Assembly: GCA_902623495.1 (NCBI GenBank)
Contig: CACNTW010000002.1
Location: 1-64,000, forward strand
Length of the DNA: 64,000 nucleotides
Direction of reading: 5' to 3'
Source: an uncultured Pelagibacteraceae bacterium
GTDB lineage: Bacteria; Pseudomonadota; Alphaproteobacteria; Pelagibacterales; Pelagibacteraceae
Shown: positions 37,811 to 48,178 of the stretch, piece by piece
Layout: each line of letters begins with the position of its first letter
Position numbering within the stretch: the stretch's first letter is position 1
Notes under the pieces: generated by a model
The model's input: only the letters and a program-made list of their open reading frames with translations
What the model was told of the DNA's origin: nothing
The model's database searches: none
Program-made: the position numbers and the translations under genes

Positions 37811-39619
37811 CTACTCTTTGTTTATCCTTAAAACACCTATAAATGCTTCTTGAGGAATCTCAACTTTTCCAAATTGCTTAGCTCTAGCTTTACCTTTTTT
37901 CTGTTTTTCAAGCAGTTTTCTTTTTCTATCAGTCGCTCCACCTCCATGTATTTTCGTTAATACATCTTTTTTAAAACCTTTAATAGTTTCTCTAGCGATA
38001 ATTTTACCACCAATAGCTGCTTGAATTGGTATCATAAAGTTGTGTCTTGGAATTAAATCTTTTAATTTTTCACAGACCTCTCTACCTGTAGTCTGAGCAA
38101 AATCTTTATGTATCATCATTGCAAGAGCATCAACAGGTTCTGAATTTACAAGTATATTCATTTTTACTAGATCTCCTTCTTTGTGATCAATAATTTCATA
38201 ATCAAAACTAGCATATCCACTTGTCATAGATTTAAGGCGATCATTAAAATCAAATACAACCTCATTTAAAGGTATCTCATAATTAATTACTGCACGATTT
38301 CCTGAATAGCTTAAATTAGTTTGAATACCTCTTTTATTTTGACATAACTTAATAATTGATCCCAAGTATTGGTCTGGAGTGATAATTGTGGCTTTAATCC
38401 ATGGTTCTTCAATAAATTTTATATAAGTAGGATCCGGTAAATTTGATGGATTTTGAAGTTCCATAATTTCACCATTGTTTAAGTGAACTTTATAAACTAC
38501 ACCAGGTGTTGTAGTTAATAAATTTATATCAAATTCTCTTTCAAGTCTTTCTGTGATTATTTCAAGGTGTAAAAGACCTAAAAATCCGCATCTAAAACCA
38601 AGCCCTAAGGCAGATGATGATTCTGCTTCGTAAGAAAAACTTGCATCATTTAATTGTAATTTAGCAAGTCCATCTTTTAATTTTTGATATTCAGAACTAT
38701 CAACCGGAAATAAACCACAAAAAACTACTGGTTTACTTGGTTTAAAACCTGGTAATGCCTCTTGGAGAGGATTTTCTGCATCGCATATAGTGTCTCCAAC
38801 TTTAGTTTCTGATAAAATTTTAATACCAGTTGTAATAAAACCTATTTCTCCAGCATTAAGCTCACTCACATCTTTTGCCTTAGGAGTAAAAACACCAACT
38901 TTTTCTACTATATATTCTTGATTTGTAGACATCATTTTTATTTTCATATTTTTTTTTAGTTTTCCATCTATAATTCTCACTAATATAACTACCCCAAGAT
39001 ATGTGTCATACCAGCTATCAACTAATAAACATTTTAATTTGCTATTTTTTTCACCTTTAGGTCCAGGTAAAGAGTTAATAATTTGCTCAAGAATTTCATC
39101 TATTCCTTGTCCAGTTTTTCCAGAGCACGGGACAGAATTAGATGTATCTATGCCAATTACATCCTCAATTTGATTATTTGTTCTCTCAAGATCAGATGCT
39201 GGTAAATCAATTTTATTTAATACTGGAATAATCTCATGATTTATATCAAGTGCTTGGTATACATTTGCGAGTGTTTGAGCTTCAACTCCTTGAGTGCTAT
39301 CTACAATTAATATTGAACCTTCGCACGCATAAAGGCTTCTACTAACTTCATAACTAAAATCTACATGTCCTGGGGTGTCTATAATATTTAAAATATATTT
39401 TTTACCATTTTTAGCTTTATAATTTAATTTAACTGTTTGTGCTTTAATTGTTATACCTCTCTCTCTTTCTATATCCATAGAGTCAAGCACTTGAGATTTC
39501 ATTTCTCTATCACTCAAACCTCCACATTTATGAATTATTCTGTCAGCTATAGTTGATTTGCCATGATCTATATGAGCTATAATTGCAAAATTCCTAATGT
39601 TGTCTATTGTATTACCCAT
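37811..39619 (-). CDS. lepA: Elongation factor 4 (LepA)
   Basis: 602 aa ribosome-associated GTPase. G1 [10 protein letters not shown]2 [11 protein letters not shown]3 [12 protein letters not shown] and SGKTG follow; domains III, V and the LepA C-terminal domain (VEIPQEAF at the end) are complete. It follows pheT by 2 bases and precedes tRNA-Ser by 7, all on one strand. Confidence 0.97.
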   Translation of the reverse strand: MGNTIDNIRNFAIIAHIDHGKSTIADRIIHKCGGLSDREMKSQVLDSMDIERERGITIKAQTVKLNYKAKNGKKYILNIIDTPGHVDFSYEVSRSLYACEGSILIVDSTQGVEAQTLANVYQALDINHEIIPVLNKIDLPASDLERTNNQIEDVIGIDTSNSVPCSGKTGQGIDEILEQIINSLPGPKGEKNSKLKCLLVDSWYDTYLGVVILVRIIDGKLKKNMKIKMMSTNQEYIVEKVGVFTPKAKDVSELNAGEIGFITTGIKILSETKVGDTICDAENPLQEALPGFKPSKPVVFCGLFPVDSSEYQKLKDGLAKLQLNDASFSYEAESSSALGLGFRCGFLGLLHLEIITERLEREFDINLLTTTPGVVYKVHLNNGEIMELQNPSNLPDPTYIKFIEEPWIKATIITPDQYLGSIIKLCQNKRGIQTNLSYSGNRAVINYEIPLNEVVFDFNDRLKSMTSGYASFDYEIIDHKEGDLVKMNILVNSEPVDALAMMIHKDFAQTTGREVCEKLKDLIPRHNFMIPIQAAIGGKIIARETIKGFKKDVLTKIHGGGATDRKRKLLEKQKKGKARAKQFGKVEIPQEAFIGVLRINKE

Positions 39620-39621
39620 TT

Positions 39622-42030
39622 TTAGGATCTAATTTTTGCGCCAGACTTTGATTCAACTGAAGATATAATTAGTTTATTAATGTTGTCCAGGTCATTTTCA
39701 TTTAATGTTTTTTCTTCTGACTGAATAGTTACATTAACAGCTATAGATTTTTTTCTTTCTGGAATATTTTCTCCCTCAAATACATCAAATACTCTTACTG
39801 ACTTAATTAATTTGTTATCAACAGATTTAATTATATTAACCAATTCTTGAGATTTAAAATTTTTATTAATAATAAATGCAAAATCTCTCTCTGATTTTTG
39901 ATAATCAGAAAATTTATATTCAGATTTTGAATCTTTTATTTTTTGTTTTGACTCTTTTATGTAATCAAGACAAATTTCAAATATTACCAAACCTTCAGTT
40001 TTTATATCTAATTTTTTTATTATGTTTGGATGTATTTCACCAAAATATGCTATAGCGTTTTTTTCTTTTTTATTTTGGTATACTCCTCCAGATTTTCCTG
40101 GATGATAGTAAGAAGGAGTTCTATCATCTATAATAATATCATCTTTATTAATCCCTGCTTCATAAAGACTTTGTATTACATCTTTTTTTACATCGAATGT
40201 ATCTACAATTCTCTCTTTATCATTCCAAGATAGTCTTGAAACCTTTCCTGCTCTTACAGCACCTATAACAGTCAGTTGATCTCCAGGATTTTTTCCTTTA
40301 AACGACGGACCAATTTCAAATAAAGAAATATCCTTAAATCCTCTATCTAAGTTTTTCTTTAAATAGAATATCAAATTTGGGAAAATAGAATTTCTTAGAA
40401 CATTTAGATCTGAACTAATCGGATTTACAATTGGTATTTCTTCATCATTTTCTTTAAATAATTGATTAATTTTAGAGTCAGTAAATGACCAAGTCACAGT
40501 TTCTAAATAACCTTTAGATGCGACAGATCTTTGTAAAAAATGAAATAATTTCTGATAATAATTAAGTGTTGGCTTTAATCTTGTCTTAATAGGTTCTGAA
40601 GTATTAATATGTTCATAACCTTTTATTCTCACTATTTCTTCAACAATATCAATTGGTTGAGTTATATCAGGTCTCCAAGAGGGTACTACTAACTTTAAAA
40701 TTTTTTTATTCTTAGATACATTAAAACCTAACTTTTCTAGTATTTTGATTAATTCTTTATTTTCAACATTAAATCCAGTCGTTTTTTCAAAAAGAAATGG
40801 ATCAAAATTTATTATTGTTTTTTTATAATTTTCGATTTTTTTTACATCTAAATTGCTTATTTCACCTCCGCAAATTTGTTTTATTAGTTCAGAAGCTTTT
40901 ATTAATCCTTCTTCGATTGAAAGGGGATCTATGCCTCTTTCGAATCTGAATTTTGCATCTGTATCTATATTTAATTGTTTAGAGGTTTTTCTTATTGAAC
41001 GTGGTAAAAAATAAGCAGATTCTAATAATATATTTTTAGTCGAATATTCTGTTCCAGATCTTGTCCCACCAATTATGCCACCAAGACCAAGGACTCCAGA
41101 TCTGTCAGAAATAACACACATATCATTTTCTAAAATATATTTTTTATTATCTAAGGCTTCGAAGCTTTCTCCTTTAGAAGAACTTCTAACAATAATTTCA
41201 TTATCTATTTTATCTGCATCATAAGCGTGTAATGGTCTATTTAAATCAAACATTACATAATTAGTAATATCGACTATCGCAGATATTGGTTTTTGGCCTA
41301 AAGACAGAATTTTATCTTTTAGCCATTTTGGACTTTCTTTATTTGTTAAACCTTTTATTAAACAACTTCCAAATATTGTGCATCCTTGAGCTTTTTCTTT
41401 TTTTATTATTACGTTTATATTTTGATTACCTATATATTTTAAGTTGGATTTTTTATTAATTTTTAATTTACCAGCACCAGCAGCAGATAAATCTCTAGCA
41501 ATTCCTCTTACTCCTAAACAATCTGGTCTATTGGGCGTAATTGATAAATCTATTACTTTTTCAGAAGTGTTTTTAAAATATTTTTCTCCAATTTTATTTT
41601 CATATTTATTGTTTTTTAATTCTATAATTCCATCACTTTCATTGGATAATAGTAATTCTGACTCAGAACAGAGCATTCCATATGATGTTACACCTCTTAT
41701 TTTACTTACAGATAATTTCATCTGATTTTTAGGAATAATCGATCCTGGAGGTGCATAAACAGTCAAAAGACCATTTTTTGCATTTGGGGCTCCACATACT
41801 ACTTCAATTGTTTTGTCGCTACCTATATCAACATCACATAACTTCAATCTGTCAGCATTTGGATGAGTTTTGGCATTTATAATTTTTGCAACAATAAATG
41901 TATCTAATTCAGATGTAGAACTCTCAAAACTTTCTACTTCTAGACCAATATTAGTTAATTTATCTATTATTTGATTATTGTTAAATTTTGTATCAAGATG
42001 GTTTTTTAACCAGTCAACTGTGAACTTCAT
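39622..42030 (-). CDS. pheT: Phenylalanyl-tRNA synthetase beta subunit
   Basis: 802 aa. N-terminal tRNA-binding domain ([10 protein letters not shown], then [10 protein letters not shown]), B3/B4 editing domain ([21 protein letters not shown]), B5 and the C-terminal ferredoxin-like anticodon-binding domain. Overlaps the pheS stop (4 bases) and is followed by lepA. Confidence 0.97.
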   Translation of the reverse strand: MKFTVDWLKNHLDTKFNNNQIIDKLTNIGLEVESFESSTSELDTFIVAKIINAKTHPNADRLKLCDVDIGSDKTIEVVCGAPNAKNGLLTVYAPPGSIIPKNQMKLSVSKIRGVTSYGMLCSESELLLSNESDGIIELKNNKYENKIGEKYFKNTSEKVIDLSITPNRPDCLGVRGIARDLSAAGAGKLKINKKSNLKYIGNQNINVIIKKEKAQGCTIFGSCLIKGLTNKESPKWLKDKILSLGQKPISAIVDITNYVMFDLNRPLHAYDADKIDNEIIVRSSSKGESFEALDNKKYILENDMCVISDRSGVLGLGGIIGGTRSGTEYSTKNILLESAYFLPRSIRKTSKQLNIDTDAKFRFERGIDPLSIEEGLIKASELIKQICGGEISNLDVKKIENYKKTIINFDPFLFEKTTGFNVENKELIKILEKLGFNVSKNKKILKLVVPSWRPDITQPIDIVEEIVRIKGYEHINTSEPIKTRLKPTLNYYQKLFHFLQRSVASKGYLETVTWSFTDSKINQLFKENDEEIPIVNPISSDLNVLRNSIFPNLIFYLKKNLDRGFKDISLFEIGPSFKGKNPGDQLTVIGAVRAGKVSRLSWNDKERIVDTFDVKKDVIQSLYEAGINKDDIIIDDRTPSYYHPGKSGGVYQNKKEKNAIAYFGEIHPNIIKKLDIKTEGLVIFEICLDYIKESKQKIKDSKSEYKFSDYQKSERDFAFIINKNFKSQELVNIIKSVDNKLIKSVRVFDVFEGENIPERKKSIAVNVTIQSEEKTLNENDLDNINKLIISSVESKSGAKIRS

Positions 42031-43094
42031 CTACTTAGTCCTCTATAATTTGAAGGGACATCCAATGGATCAAAGCCAAAGTGACTTAACCATCTATAAT
42101 CAGTCTCAAAAAAGGCTCTTAAATCATTAATTCCATATTTTAACATTCCAAGTCTGTCTATGCCAATTCCAAAGGCATATCCTTGATATTTACTTGGATT
42201 AACATTTACATTTTTTAAAACATTTGGATGAACCATTCCACAGCCTAGAATTTCTAACCATTTATTACCTTCACCAATTACAATCTTTCCATTGTTAATT
42301 TCATATCCTATATCTACTTCTGCAGAAGGTTCCGTAAATGGAAAATGACTTGGTCTGAATCTCATTTTAATTTTATCAACTTCAAAAAACTCCTTAATAA
42401 AATAATTTAAACATCCTTTTAAATGTCCCATATTTATATTCTTATCTATATGAAGTCCCTCAACTTGATGAAACATCGGGGCATGGGTTTGATCACTATC
42501 TGATCTGTAAGTTCGTCCCGGAGCAATAATTTTAAAAGGAGGTTTACCTTTTAGCATAGTTCTTACCTGAACTGGAGATGTGTGAGTTCTCAAAAGTAAT
42601 TCCTTATTATTATCAAGGTAAAAAGTATCATGCATATCTCTAGCTGGATGGTTATCCGGTGTATTTAATGCTGTAAAATTATTATATTCATTTTCTACAT
42701 CTGGGCCTTCCTCAACACTAAATCCTATTTCAGAAAATATAGATGAAATTTCATCTATTACCTGGGAGACTGGATGAATTTTACCAATTTCAATATTTCT
42801 TTCTGGAAGAGTTACATCAATTTTTTCTTTCTCAAGCTTTAAATTAATTTCTTTAGTTTCAATTTCTTGAATTTTGATTGATATTTTATTTTGAAGTTCA
42901 TCTTTAATATTATTTAAATCTGAGGCTAATTTTTTTCTTTCCTCTACAGAAATCGAACCTAATTTTTTAAATTCGTTCGATATAATTCCGTTTTTTCCAA
43001 ATAGTTCAGATTTGATGTTATTTACTTTTTCAATATTATTTTCTGTCTTAAGCCTATCGATATAATCATCTTTTATTTTTTTAATATCAGACAT
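42027..43094 (-). CDS. pheS: Phenylalanyl-tRNA synthetase alpha subunit
   Basis: 355 aa. N-terminal coiled coil (about 1-85), motif 2-type [25 protein letters not shown] and [14 protein letters not shown]. Catalytic partner of PheT. Stands after rplT in the conserved infC-rpmI-rplT-pheS-pheT order. Confidence 0.97.
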   Translation of the reverse strand: MSDIKKIKDDYIDRLKTENNIEKVNNIKSELFGKNGIISNEFKKLGSISVEERKKLASDLNNIKDELQNKISIKIQEIETKEINLKLEKEKIDVTLPERNIEIGKIHPVSQVIDEISSIFSEIGFSVEEGPDVENEYNNFTALNTPDNHPARDMHDTFYLDNNKELLLRTHTSPVQVRTMLKGKPPFKIIAPGRTYRSDSDQTHAPMFHQVEGLHIDKNINMGHLKGCLNYFIKEFFEVDKIKMRFRPSHFPFTEPSAEVDIGYEINNGKIVIGEGNKWLEILGCGMVHPNVLKNVNVNPSKYQGYAFGIGIDRLGMLKYGINDLRAFFETDYRWLSHFGFDPLDVPSNYRGLSR

Positions 43095-43137
43095 TCTAAT
43101 AGAATATTTGTTAAAGGAAGAAAAACAATAGTCTTGA

Positions 43138-43494
43138 TTAATTTAATGCTGCTTGAGCCCTTTTAACTATAGTTTTGAATGCTTCGGGGTTATCGTAAGC
43201 AATTTCTGCAAGAATTTTTCTATCTAATTTAATTCCTGATTTGCTTAAACCATTAATAAACTTTGAATATGTTATGCCTTCGGATCTGACACCAGCATTA
43301 ATTCTTTGTATCCACAGTGCTTTGAAATCCCTTTTTTTATTTCTTCTATCTCTATAAGCATACTGCATGGCTTTTTCCATTGCCTGTCTTGCAACTCTTA
43401 TTGTATTTTTTCTTCTTCCCCACTGACCTTTAACAGCTTTTAAAACTTTTTTATGTTTAGCTCTGCTTGTAACTCCTCTTTTAACTCTTGCCAT
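43138..43494 (-). CDS. rplT: 50S ribosomal protein L20
   Basis: 118 aa, normal length. [36 protein letters not shown] and [10 protein letters not shown] are diagnostic. Follows rpmI after 1 base. Confidence 0.97.
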   Translation of the reverse strand: MARVKRGVTSRAKHKKVLKAVKGQWGRRKNTIRVARQAMEKAMQYAYRDRRNKKRDFKALWIQRINAGVRSEGITYSKFINGLSKSGIKLDRKILAEIAYDNPEAFKTIVKRAQAALN

Positions 43495-43495
43495 T

Positions 43496-43702
43496 TTATC
43501 CTCTTAAGCTGTAAGGCATATAAGATTTTACTATCTTACCATCTTGTTTGGATAAAACAGTTGTGCCTCTTTGTTTTCTAATTTGTGAATTCGTTCTTTT
43601 AATCATGCCGTGTCTTTTTCCAGCCTGTGGGGTAATAACCTTACCTTTAGCTGAGATTTTAAATCTTTTTTTAGCTGAACTTTTTGTTTTTAACTTGGGC
43701 AT
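43496..43702 (-). CDS. rpmI: 50S ribosomal protein L35
   Basis: 68 aa basic ribosomal protein: [20 protein letters not shown] and [10 protein letters not shown] are typical. Sits between infC (52-base gap) and rplT. Confidence 0.96.
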   Translation of the reverse strand: MPKLKTKSSAKKRFKISAKGKVITPQAGKRHGMIKRTNSQIRKQRGTTVLSKQDGKIVKSYMPYSLRG

Positions 43703-43754
43703 AATTTTCGGGGTTATACAAATATTAAATTAAATTTACAACTAGAATTATGGC

Positions 43755-44300
43755 TTATAAAGGCTGAATTACCATAATCATTTGCTTTCCATCAAATTTT
43801 GGCTGAAGCTCTACTCTCCCAATAGTCTCCATATCTGCCTTAATTTTATCCATTAATTCATTGCCAAGGTTTGAATGTTGTAACTCTCTCCCTTTGAACC
43901 TTATTGTAAATTTGACTTTATCACCTTTTGCCAAAAATTTTTGAGCATTTTTAATTTTGAAAGTGTAGTCATGAACTTCTGTAACTGGCCTTAATTTTAT
44001 TTCTTTTAATTCAATTTTCTTTTGTTTTTTTTTTGCTTTGTTAGCTTTTTTTTGTGCATCGTATTTATATTTACCCATGTCCATAATTTTACAGACAGGA
44101 GGTTTTGCATTCGGAGCAATTTCAATTAAATCTAAACCTTCATTTTTTGCTTTATTAATAGCTTCATTTAAATTTAAAATTCCTAAATTTTCTCCATCAC
44201 TTGCAATAACTTGAACTTCATTTGATGTAATCCTGTTGTTAGACCTTGGGCCTCTTGCTTTGGTTCTTTTATGAAAATAATTTTGTTTAAAATCTGCCAC
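43755..44300 (-). CDS. infC: Translation initiation factor IF-3
   Basis: 181 aa. N-domain SDGENLGILNLNEAINKAKNEGLDLIEIAPNAKPPVCKIMDMGKYKYD-type signature and a C-domain with FKGRELQH. It checks initiator tRNA and subunit dissociation. The start is GTG (44298-44300); no ATG lies nearby in frame, and a non-ATG start fits infC's known autoregulation by start-codon choice. It directly abuts the thrS stop. Confidence 0.95.
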   Translation of the reverse strand: MADFKQNYFHKRTKARGPRSNNRITSNEVQVIASDGENLGILNLNEAINKAKNEGLDLIEIAPNAKPPVCKIMDMGKYKYDAQKKANKAKKKQKKIELKEIKLRPVTEVHDYTFKIKNAQKFLAKGDKVKFTIRFKGRELQHSNLGNELMDKIKADMETIGRVELQPKFDGKQMIMVIQPL

Positions 44301-46220
44301 TTAGATTGAAGGGGCTTTATTTAGATCGGAGTATTTTTTTACAAATTCTTTCAAAGCCATATTTTCTTGTTTATTAGAATCCAATCTTCTAATAGTTACA
44401 CTGTTGGAGTCAACTTCTTTTTTTCCACAAATCAATAACATTGGTACTTTTGTTAAAGAATGATCTCTTATTTTATAATTTAAATTGTGATTTTTAAGAT
44501 CCACCTCTACAATCAAACCAACCCGTTTTAATTCCTTAGCTACACTTTTAGCATATTCATCAAAATCACTAGAGATTGGAATAACTACTGCCTGTAAAGG
44601 TGATATCCAAAATGGTAGCTTGCCTGCATAATTCTCTATAAGGATACCTATGAACCTTTCTAAAGATCCAAATAATGCTCTGTGTAACATTACAGGTACT
44701 TTTTTAGTTCCATCTTTATCAACAAAAGATGCTCCTAATCTACCTGGTAAATTTAAATCTACTTGCAAGGTTCCACACTGCCAATCTCTACCAATTGCAT
44801 CTCTTAAAACAAATTCAATTTTTGGTCCATAAAATGCGCCCTCACCTTTATTAATTGAGTACTCTAGCTTTGTTGCTTTGATTGCCTCTAACAACGCAGC
44901 CTCTGATTTATCCCAAACTTTATCGTCACCAACTCTTAAATCTGGTCTATCTGAATATTTTAAAATAACATCTTCAAAACCAAGATCTTTATAAATTTCT
45001 AAAATTAAATTTGTAACACTCAAACATTCTTCGGTAATTTGATCTTCTGTACAAAAAATATGTGCATCATCTTGAGTAAAGGCTCTTACACGTAATAATC
45101 CATGCAATGCACCTGAAGGTTCATATCTATGAACTTTTCCAAATTCTGACATCTTTAAAGGTAAGTCTCTATAACTTTTAAGTCCTTGATTAAATACTTG
45201 AACACACCCAGGACAATTCATGGGTTTAATTGCAAATACTTTTTCATCTGGTGTAGTTGAAGTATACATATTAGCTCCAAATTTTTCCCAGTGGCCAGAT
45301 TTTTCCCATAAAGATCTATCAAGTATTTCTGGCGTATTTATCTCTTTGTAACCATCGTGATCTTGTTTCATTCTCATATATGAAACTAATTTTTGGAACA
45401 AATTCCATCCTTTCTGGTGCCAAAACACAGATCCAGGACTTTCTTCTCTAAAATGAAATAAATCCATCTCTTTTCCAATTTTTCTATGATCTCTTTTTTC
45501 TGCTTCCTCAATTCTCTGAAGATAAAGGTCTAATTCTTTTTGAGTTGCCCAACCAGTGCCATATATTCTTTGAAGCATTTCATTATTAGAGTCACCACGC
45601 CAATAAGCTCCAGATACTTTTGTCAGTTTAAAAGATTTACCTATTTTACCAGAAGATACTAAATGTGGACCTCTACATAAATCATGCCATGTTTCACCAT
45701 GATGATAAACAGTAAGTTCTTCGTTTTTAGGAATGCTCTTGATTATCTCAGCTTTGTATTTTTCTCCAATTTTTTTAAAATGACTTATTGCTTTATCTCT
45801 CTCCCAAACTTCTTTTCTTGTTTTTACATCTTTATCTATTATCTCTGACATTTTTTTTTCGATCTTTTTTAAATCATCGCTAGTAAAAGGCTCTTTTCTT
45901 GCAAAATCATAGTAAAATCCATTTTCTATAACTGGCCCAATTGTTACCTGTGTGCCTGGGTATAGTTCTTGAACGGCCATAGCCATTATATGTGCAGTGT
46001 CATGTCTAATGACTTCTAAACCCTCAGGATCTTTAGCTGTAAATATTTCAATAGAACAATCTTGATCAATAACGGTAAATAAATCTTTAAGCTCACCATT
46101 TATGCTCATCACCAAAGCTTGCTTACCTAAGGACTTGCTAATTTTTTCAGCAACCTCTGTGCCTGTTATACTTTTTTCAAAGTTTAATTTTTTTCCATCA
46201 GGTAATGTAATACTTGGCAT
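44301..46220 (-). CDS. thrS: Threonyl-tRNA synthetase
   Basis: 639 aa. N-terminal TGS domain (ITLPDGKKL), N2 editing domain (HDTAHIMAMAVQELYPGT, then HHGETWHDLCRGPH), class II catalytic core (FKPMNCPG-type zinc Cys, RAFTQDDAHIFC) and a C-terminal anticodon domain. Heads the thrS-infC-rpmI-rplT-pheST unit; its ATG overlaps the glycosyltransferase stop by 1 base. Confidence 0.97.
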   Translation of the reverse strand: MPSITLPDGKKLNFEKSITGTEVAEKISKSLGKQALVMSINGELKDLFTVIDQDCSIEIFTAKDPEGLEVIRHDTAHIMAMAVQELYPGTQVTIGPVIENGFYYDFARKEPFTSDDLKKIEKKMSEIIDKDVKTRKEVWERDKAISHFKKIGEKYKAEIIKSIPKNEELTVYHHGETWHDLCRGPHLVSSGKIGKSFKLTKVSGAYWRGDSNNEMLQRIYGTGWATQKELDLYLQRIEEAEKRDHRKIGKEMDLFHFREESPGSVFWHQKGWNLFQKLVSYMRMKQDHDGYKEINTPEILDRSLWEKSGHWEKFGANMYTSTTPDEKVFAIKPMNCPGCVQVFNQGLKSYRDLPLKMSEFGKVHRYEPSGALHGLLRVRAFTQDDAHIFCTEDQITEECLSVTNLILEIYKDLGFEDVILKYSDRPDLRVGDDKVWDKSEAALLEAIKATKLEYSINKGEGAFYGPKIEFVLRDAIGRDWQCGTLQVDLNLPGRLGASFVDKDGTKKVPVMLHRALFGSLERFIGILIENYAGKLPFWISPLQAVVIPISSDFDEYAKSVAKELKRVGLIVEVDLKNHNLNYKIRDHSLTKVPMLLICGKKEVDSNSVTIRRLDSNKQENMALKEFVKKYSDLNKAPSI

Positions 46221-47374
46221 TAGTTTATTAATTTTTTATACTCTGAATAAGTAGAAAAACACATTTTTTCAACATTAAATTTTGAAATGACATTTTTTCT
46301 ACCTTCTATGCCCATTTGATTGATAGTCTGTTCATCTAAATTCATAATTTCTATTAATTTTTTTGAAAGATCGTCAGAGTTATTTGCTTCAAATAAAAAT
46401 CCTGTTTTATTTTCATTTATAGTCTCTTTTGATCCCCCAATATTACTTGCAACAATTGGTTTTTTCATTGCCTGAGCCTCAACAGATATTCTTCCAAAGG
46501 CTTCTGGTTCTATAGATGAAGAAACTATGATGTCTGAAACTTTGTAAGCTAGAGGCATATTTTTACAATGATCTATAAATTTTACTTGATTAGTTAATCT
46601 ATACTGTTCTACTAACCTAATAAGTTTCTTTTTGTAAAGTTCTCTTCCTTGATCGCTCCCAAGAATAATTACATTAAATACCTCGTGTCCTAAATTAATA
46701 TTTACTTTATTAATAGCATCTAAAAACATTTCTTGGCCTTTCCATTCTGTTAATCTTCCGGGCAATAGAACAGTTTTTCTCTCAATTTTAAGTCCCCATG
46801 ATTTAAATAATTCATCTTCCTCTGTTTCTATAGTAGTTGATGGATCAAAATAGTCAGTATTAATGCCTCTAAATATCACCAAGAATTTTTTTTTATCATT
46901 AAGGTATGCAGAGTAGTTTTCTTTAATATGTGAAAATATAAAATTAGACCCAGCAATAATTAAATCTGATCTCAACATTACAGAATTATATAATTTTTTT
47001 AATTTACTTTTAAAATTATATGTTCCATGAAATGTAGTTACAAATTTACGTCGCGTAATTTTGGTAGCTAACAAACAAGACCATGCAGGTGCTCTACTTC
47101 TCGCGTGGACAATATTAATTCCATAAAATAAAATTATTAAAGAAATAATTATTGAATTAAAAAAAACCAAAATGGGGTTTTTGGAATTAACAGGTAACCT
47201 TATATATTTAACTTTTTTTTTATCTATAAACTTTGTTAATTCACCACCGTTACAAATTAAAAAAGATTTACAATCATTTTCATGTAGATAGTGTGCGATA
47301 TCATAACAACCTGTTTCTGCGCCACCGTATCCAAGTTTTGGTATAACTTGCAGAACTTTCAATTTTGGATGCAT
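46220..47374 (-). CDS. GT4-family glycosyltransferase
   Basis: 384 aa, GT-B fold. N-terminal KLGYGGAETGCYDIAHYL (acceptor-side loop) and the C-terminal nucleotide-sugar site with the EX7E pattern SSSIEPEAFGRISVEAQAMKKPIVASNIGG. One hydrophobic stretch near 80-100 may aid membrane association. Likely role: cell-surface polysaccharide or lipid sugar transfer; donor and acceptor are unknown. It overlaps thrS by 1 base, so it heads this operon. Confidence 0.88.
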   Translation of the reverse strand: MHPKLKVLQVIPKLGYGGAETGCYDIAHYLHENDCKSFLICNGGELTKFIDKKKVKYIRLPVNSKNPILVFFNSIIISLIILFYGINIVHARSRAPAWSCLLATKITRRKFVTTFHGTYNFKSKLKKLYNSVMLRSDLIIAGSNFIFSHIKENYSAYLNDKKKFLVIFRGINTDYFDPSTTIETEEDELFKSWGLKIERKTVLLPGRLTEWKGQEMFLDAINKVNINLGHEVFNVIILGSDQGRELYKKKLIRLVEQYRLTNQVKFIDHCKNMPLAYKVSDIIVSSSIEPEAFGRISVEAQAMKKPIVASNIGGSKETINENKTGFLFEANNSDDLSKKLIEIMNLDEQTINQMGIEGRKNVISKFNVEKMCFSTYSEYKKLIN

Positions 47375-47416
47375 ATGGTAGAGTTATAATATTTCAAATC
47401 AATTTTAATACTTTAT

Positions 47417-48178
47417 ATGAAAAAATTTAAATTTCTAAAAATTTCTAAAACAAAAAAACTAAGATATACAAGCAATTATTATAAGAAAAATCTTTATATT
47501 ATATTTTTACCAGGTTTTGCATCCGATATAGAAGGAGATAAACCTAAAAGATTTTTAAACTATGCTAAAAAAAATAAATTTGGTTTTTTGGCACTAGAAT
47601 ATTCTGGATACGGAAAATCTTCAGGTGAATTTACAAAAGGGAATATTTCCACTTGGGCAAATGATGCAAAACAGACTATTAAGAATATAGTTAAAAAAAA
47701 TGATATAATTTTAATAGGTTCTAGTATGGGTGCTTGGATTTCTTTATTATTATTTAAATCAATTAAGAAACAGATTAAAGGCTTCCTGGGAATTGGCTCT
47801 GCTCCAGAATTTTTAACAAGAATAATGTGGAAAAAATTTTCAAAAAAGACAAAGAGTGAAATTATCAAAAAAGGTGTTAGCAAAATTAAAAATGGTGGAT
47901 ATGAGTATCTCATAACTAATCAATTAATTAAAGATGGAAGAAGAAAGCAAAATAAAGTTTTGAACGTTAAAATTCCAATGAAAATACCTGTTACTATGGT
48001 CCATGGTCAAAAAGATGAAGTTGTACCAATTAAATACTCAAGAGAAGTTTTAAAAATCTTCAGCAAAGCAAAAAAAAAATTAAATATAATTAAGAAGGGT
48101 GACCATAGTCTATCGTCAAAAAAAAATCTAAATATTATTTGTAAAGAGTTGGATAATATTATTAAAAATACTAACTAG
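47417..48178 (+). CDS. Alpha/beta hydrolase
   Basis: 253 aa. Oxyanion/entry motif LPGFASD, nucleophile elbow GSSMGAW, acidic residue in HGQKDEVVP, and final His in KKGDHSLS. The layout resembles the ABHD10/esterase group. Very Lys-rich. Divergent from the glycosyltransferase with 42 bases between; converges on gltB with an 8-base overlap. Substrate unknown. Confidence 0.85.
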   Translation: MKKFKFLKISKTKKLRYTSNYYKKNLYIIFLPGFASDIEGDKPKRFLNYAKKNKFGFLALEYSGYGKSSGEFTKGNISTWANDAKQTIKNIVKKNDIILIGSSMGAWISLLLFKSIKKQIKGFLGIGSAPEFLTRIMWKKFSKKTKSEIIKKGVSKIKNGGYEYLITNQLIKDGRRKQNKVLNVKIPMKIPVTMVHGQKDEVVPIKYSREVLKIFSKAKKKLNIIKKGDHSLSSKKNLNIICKELDNIIKNTN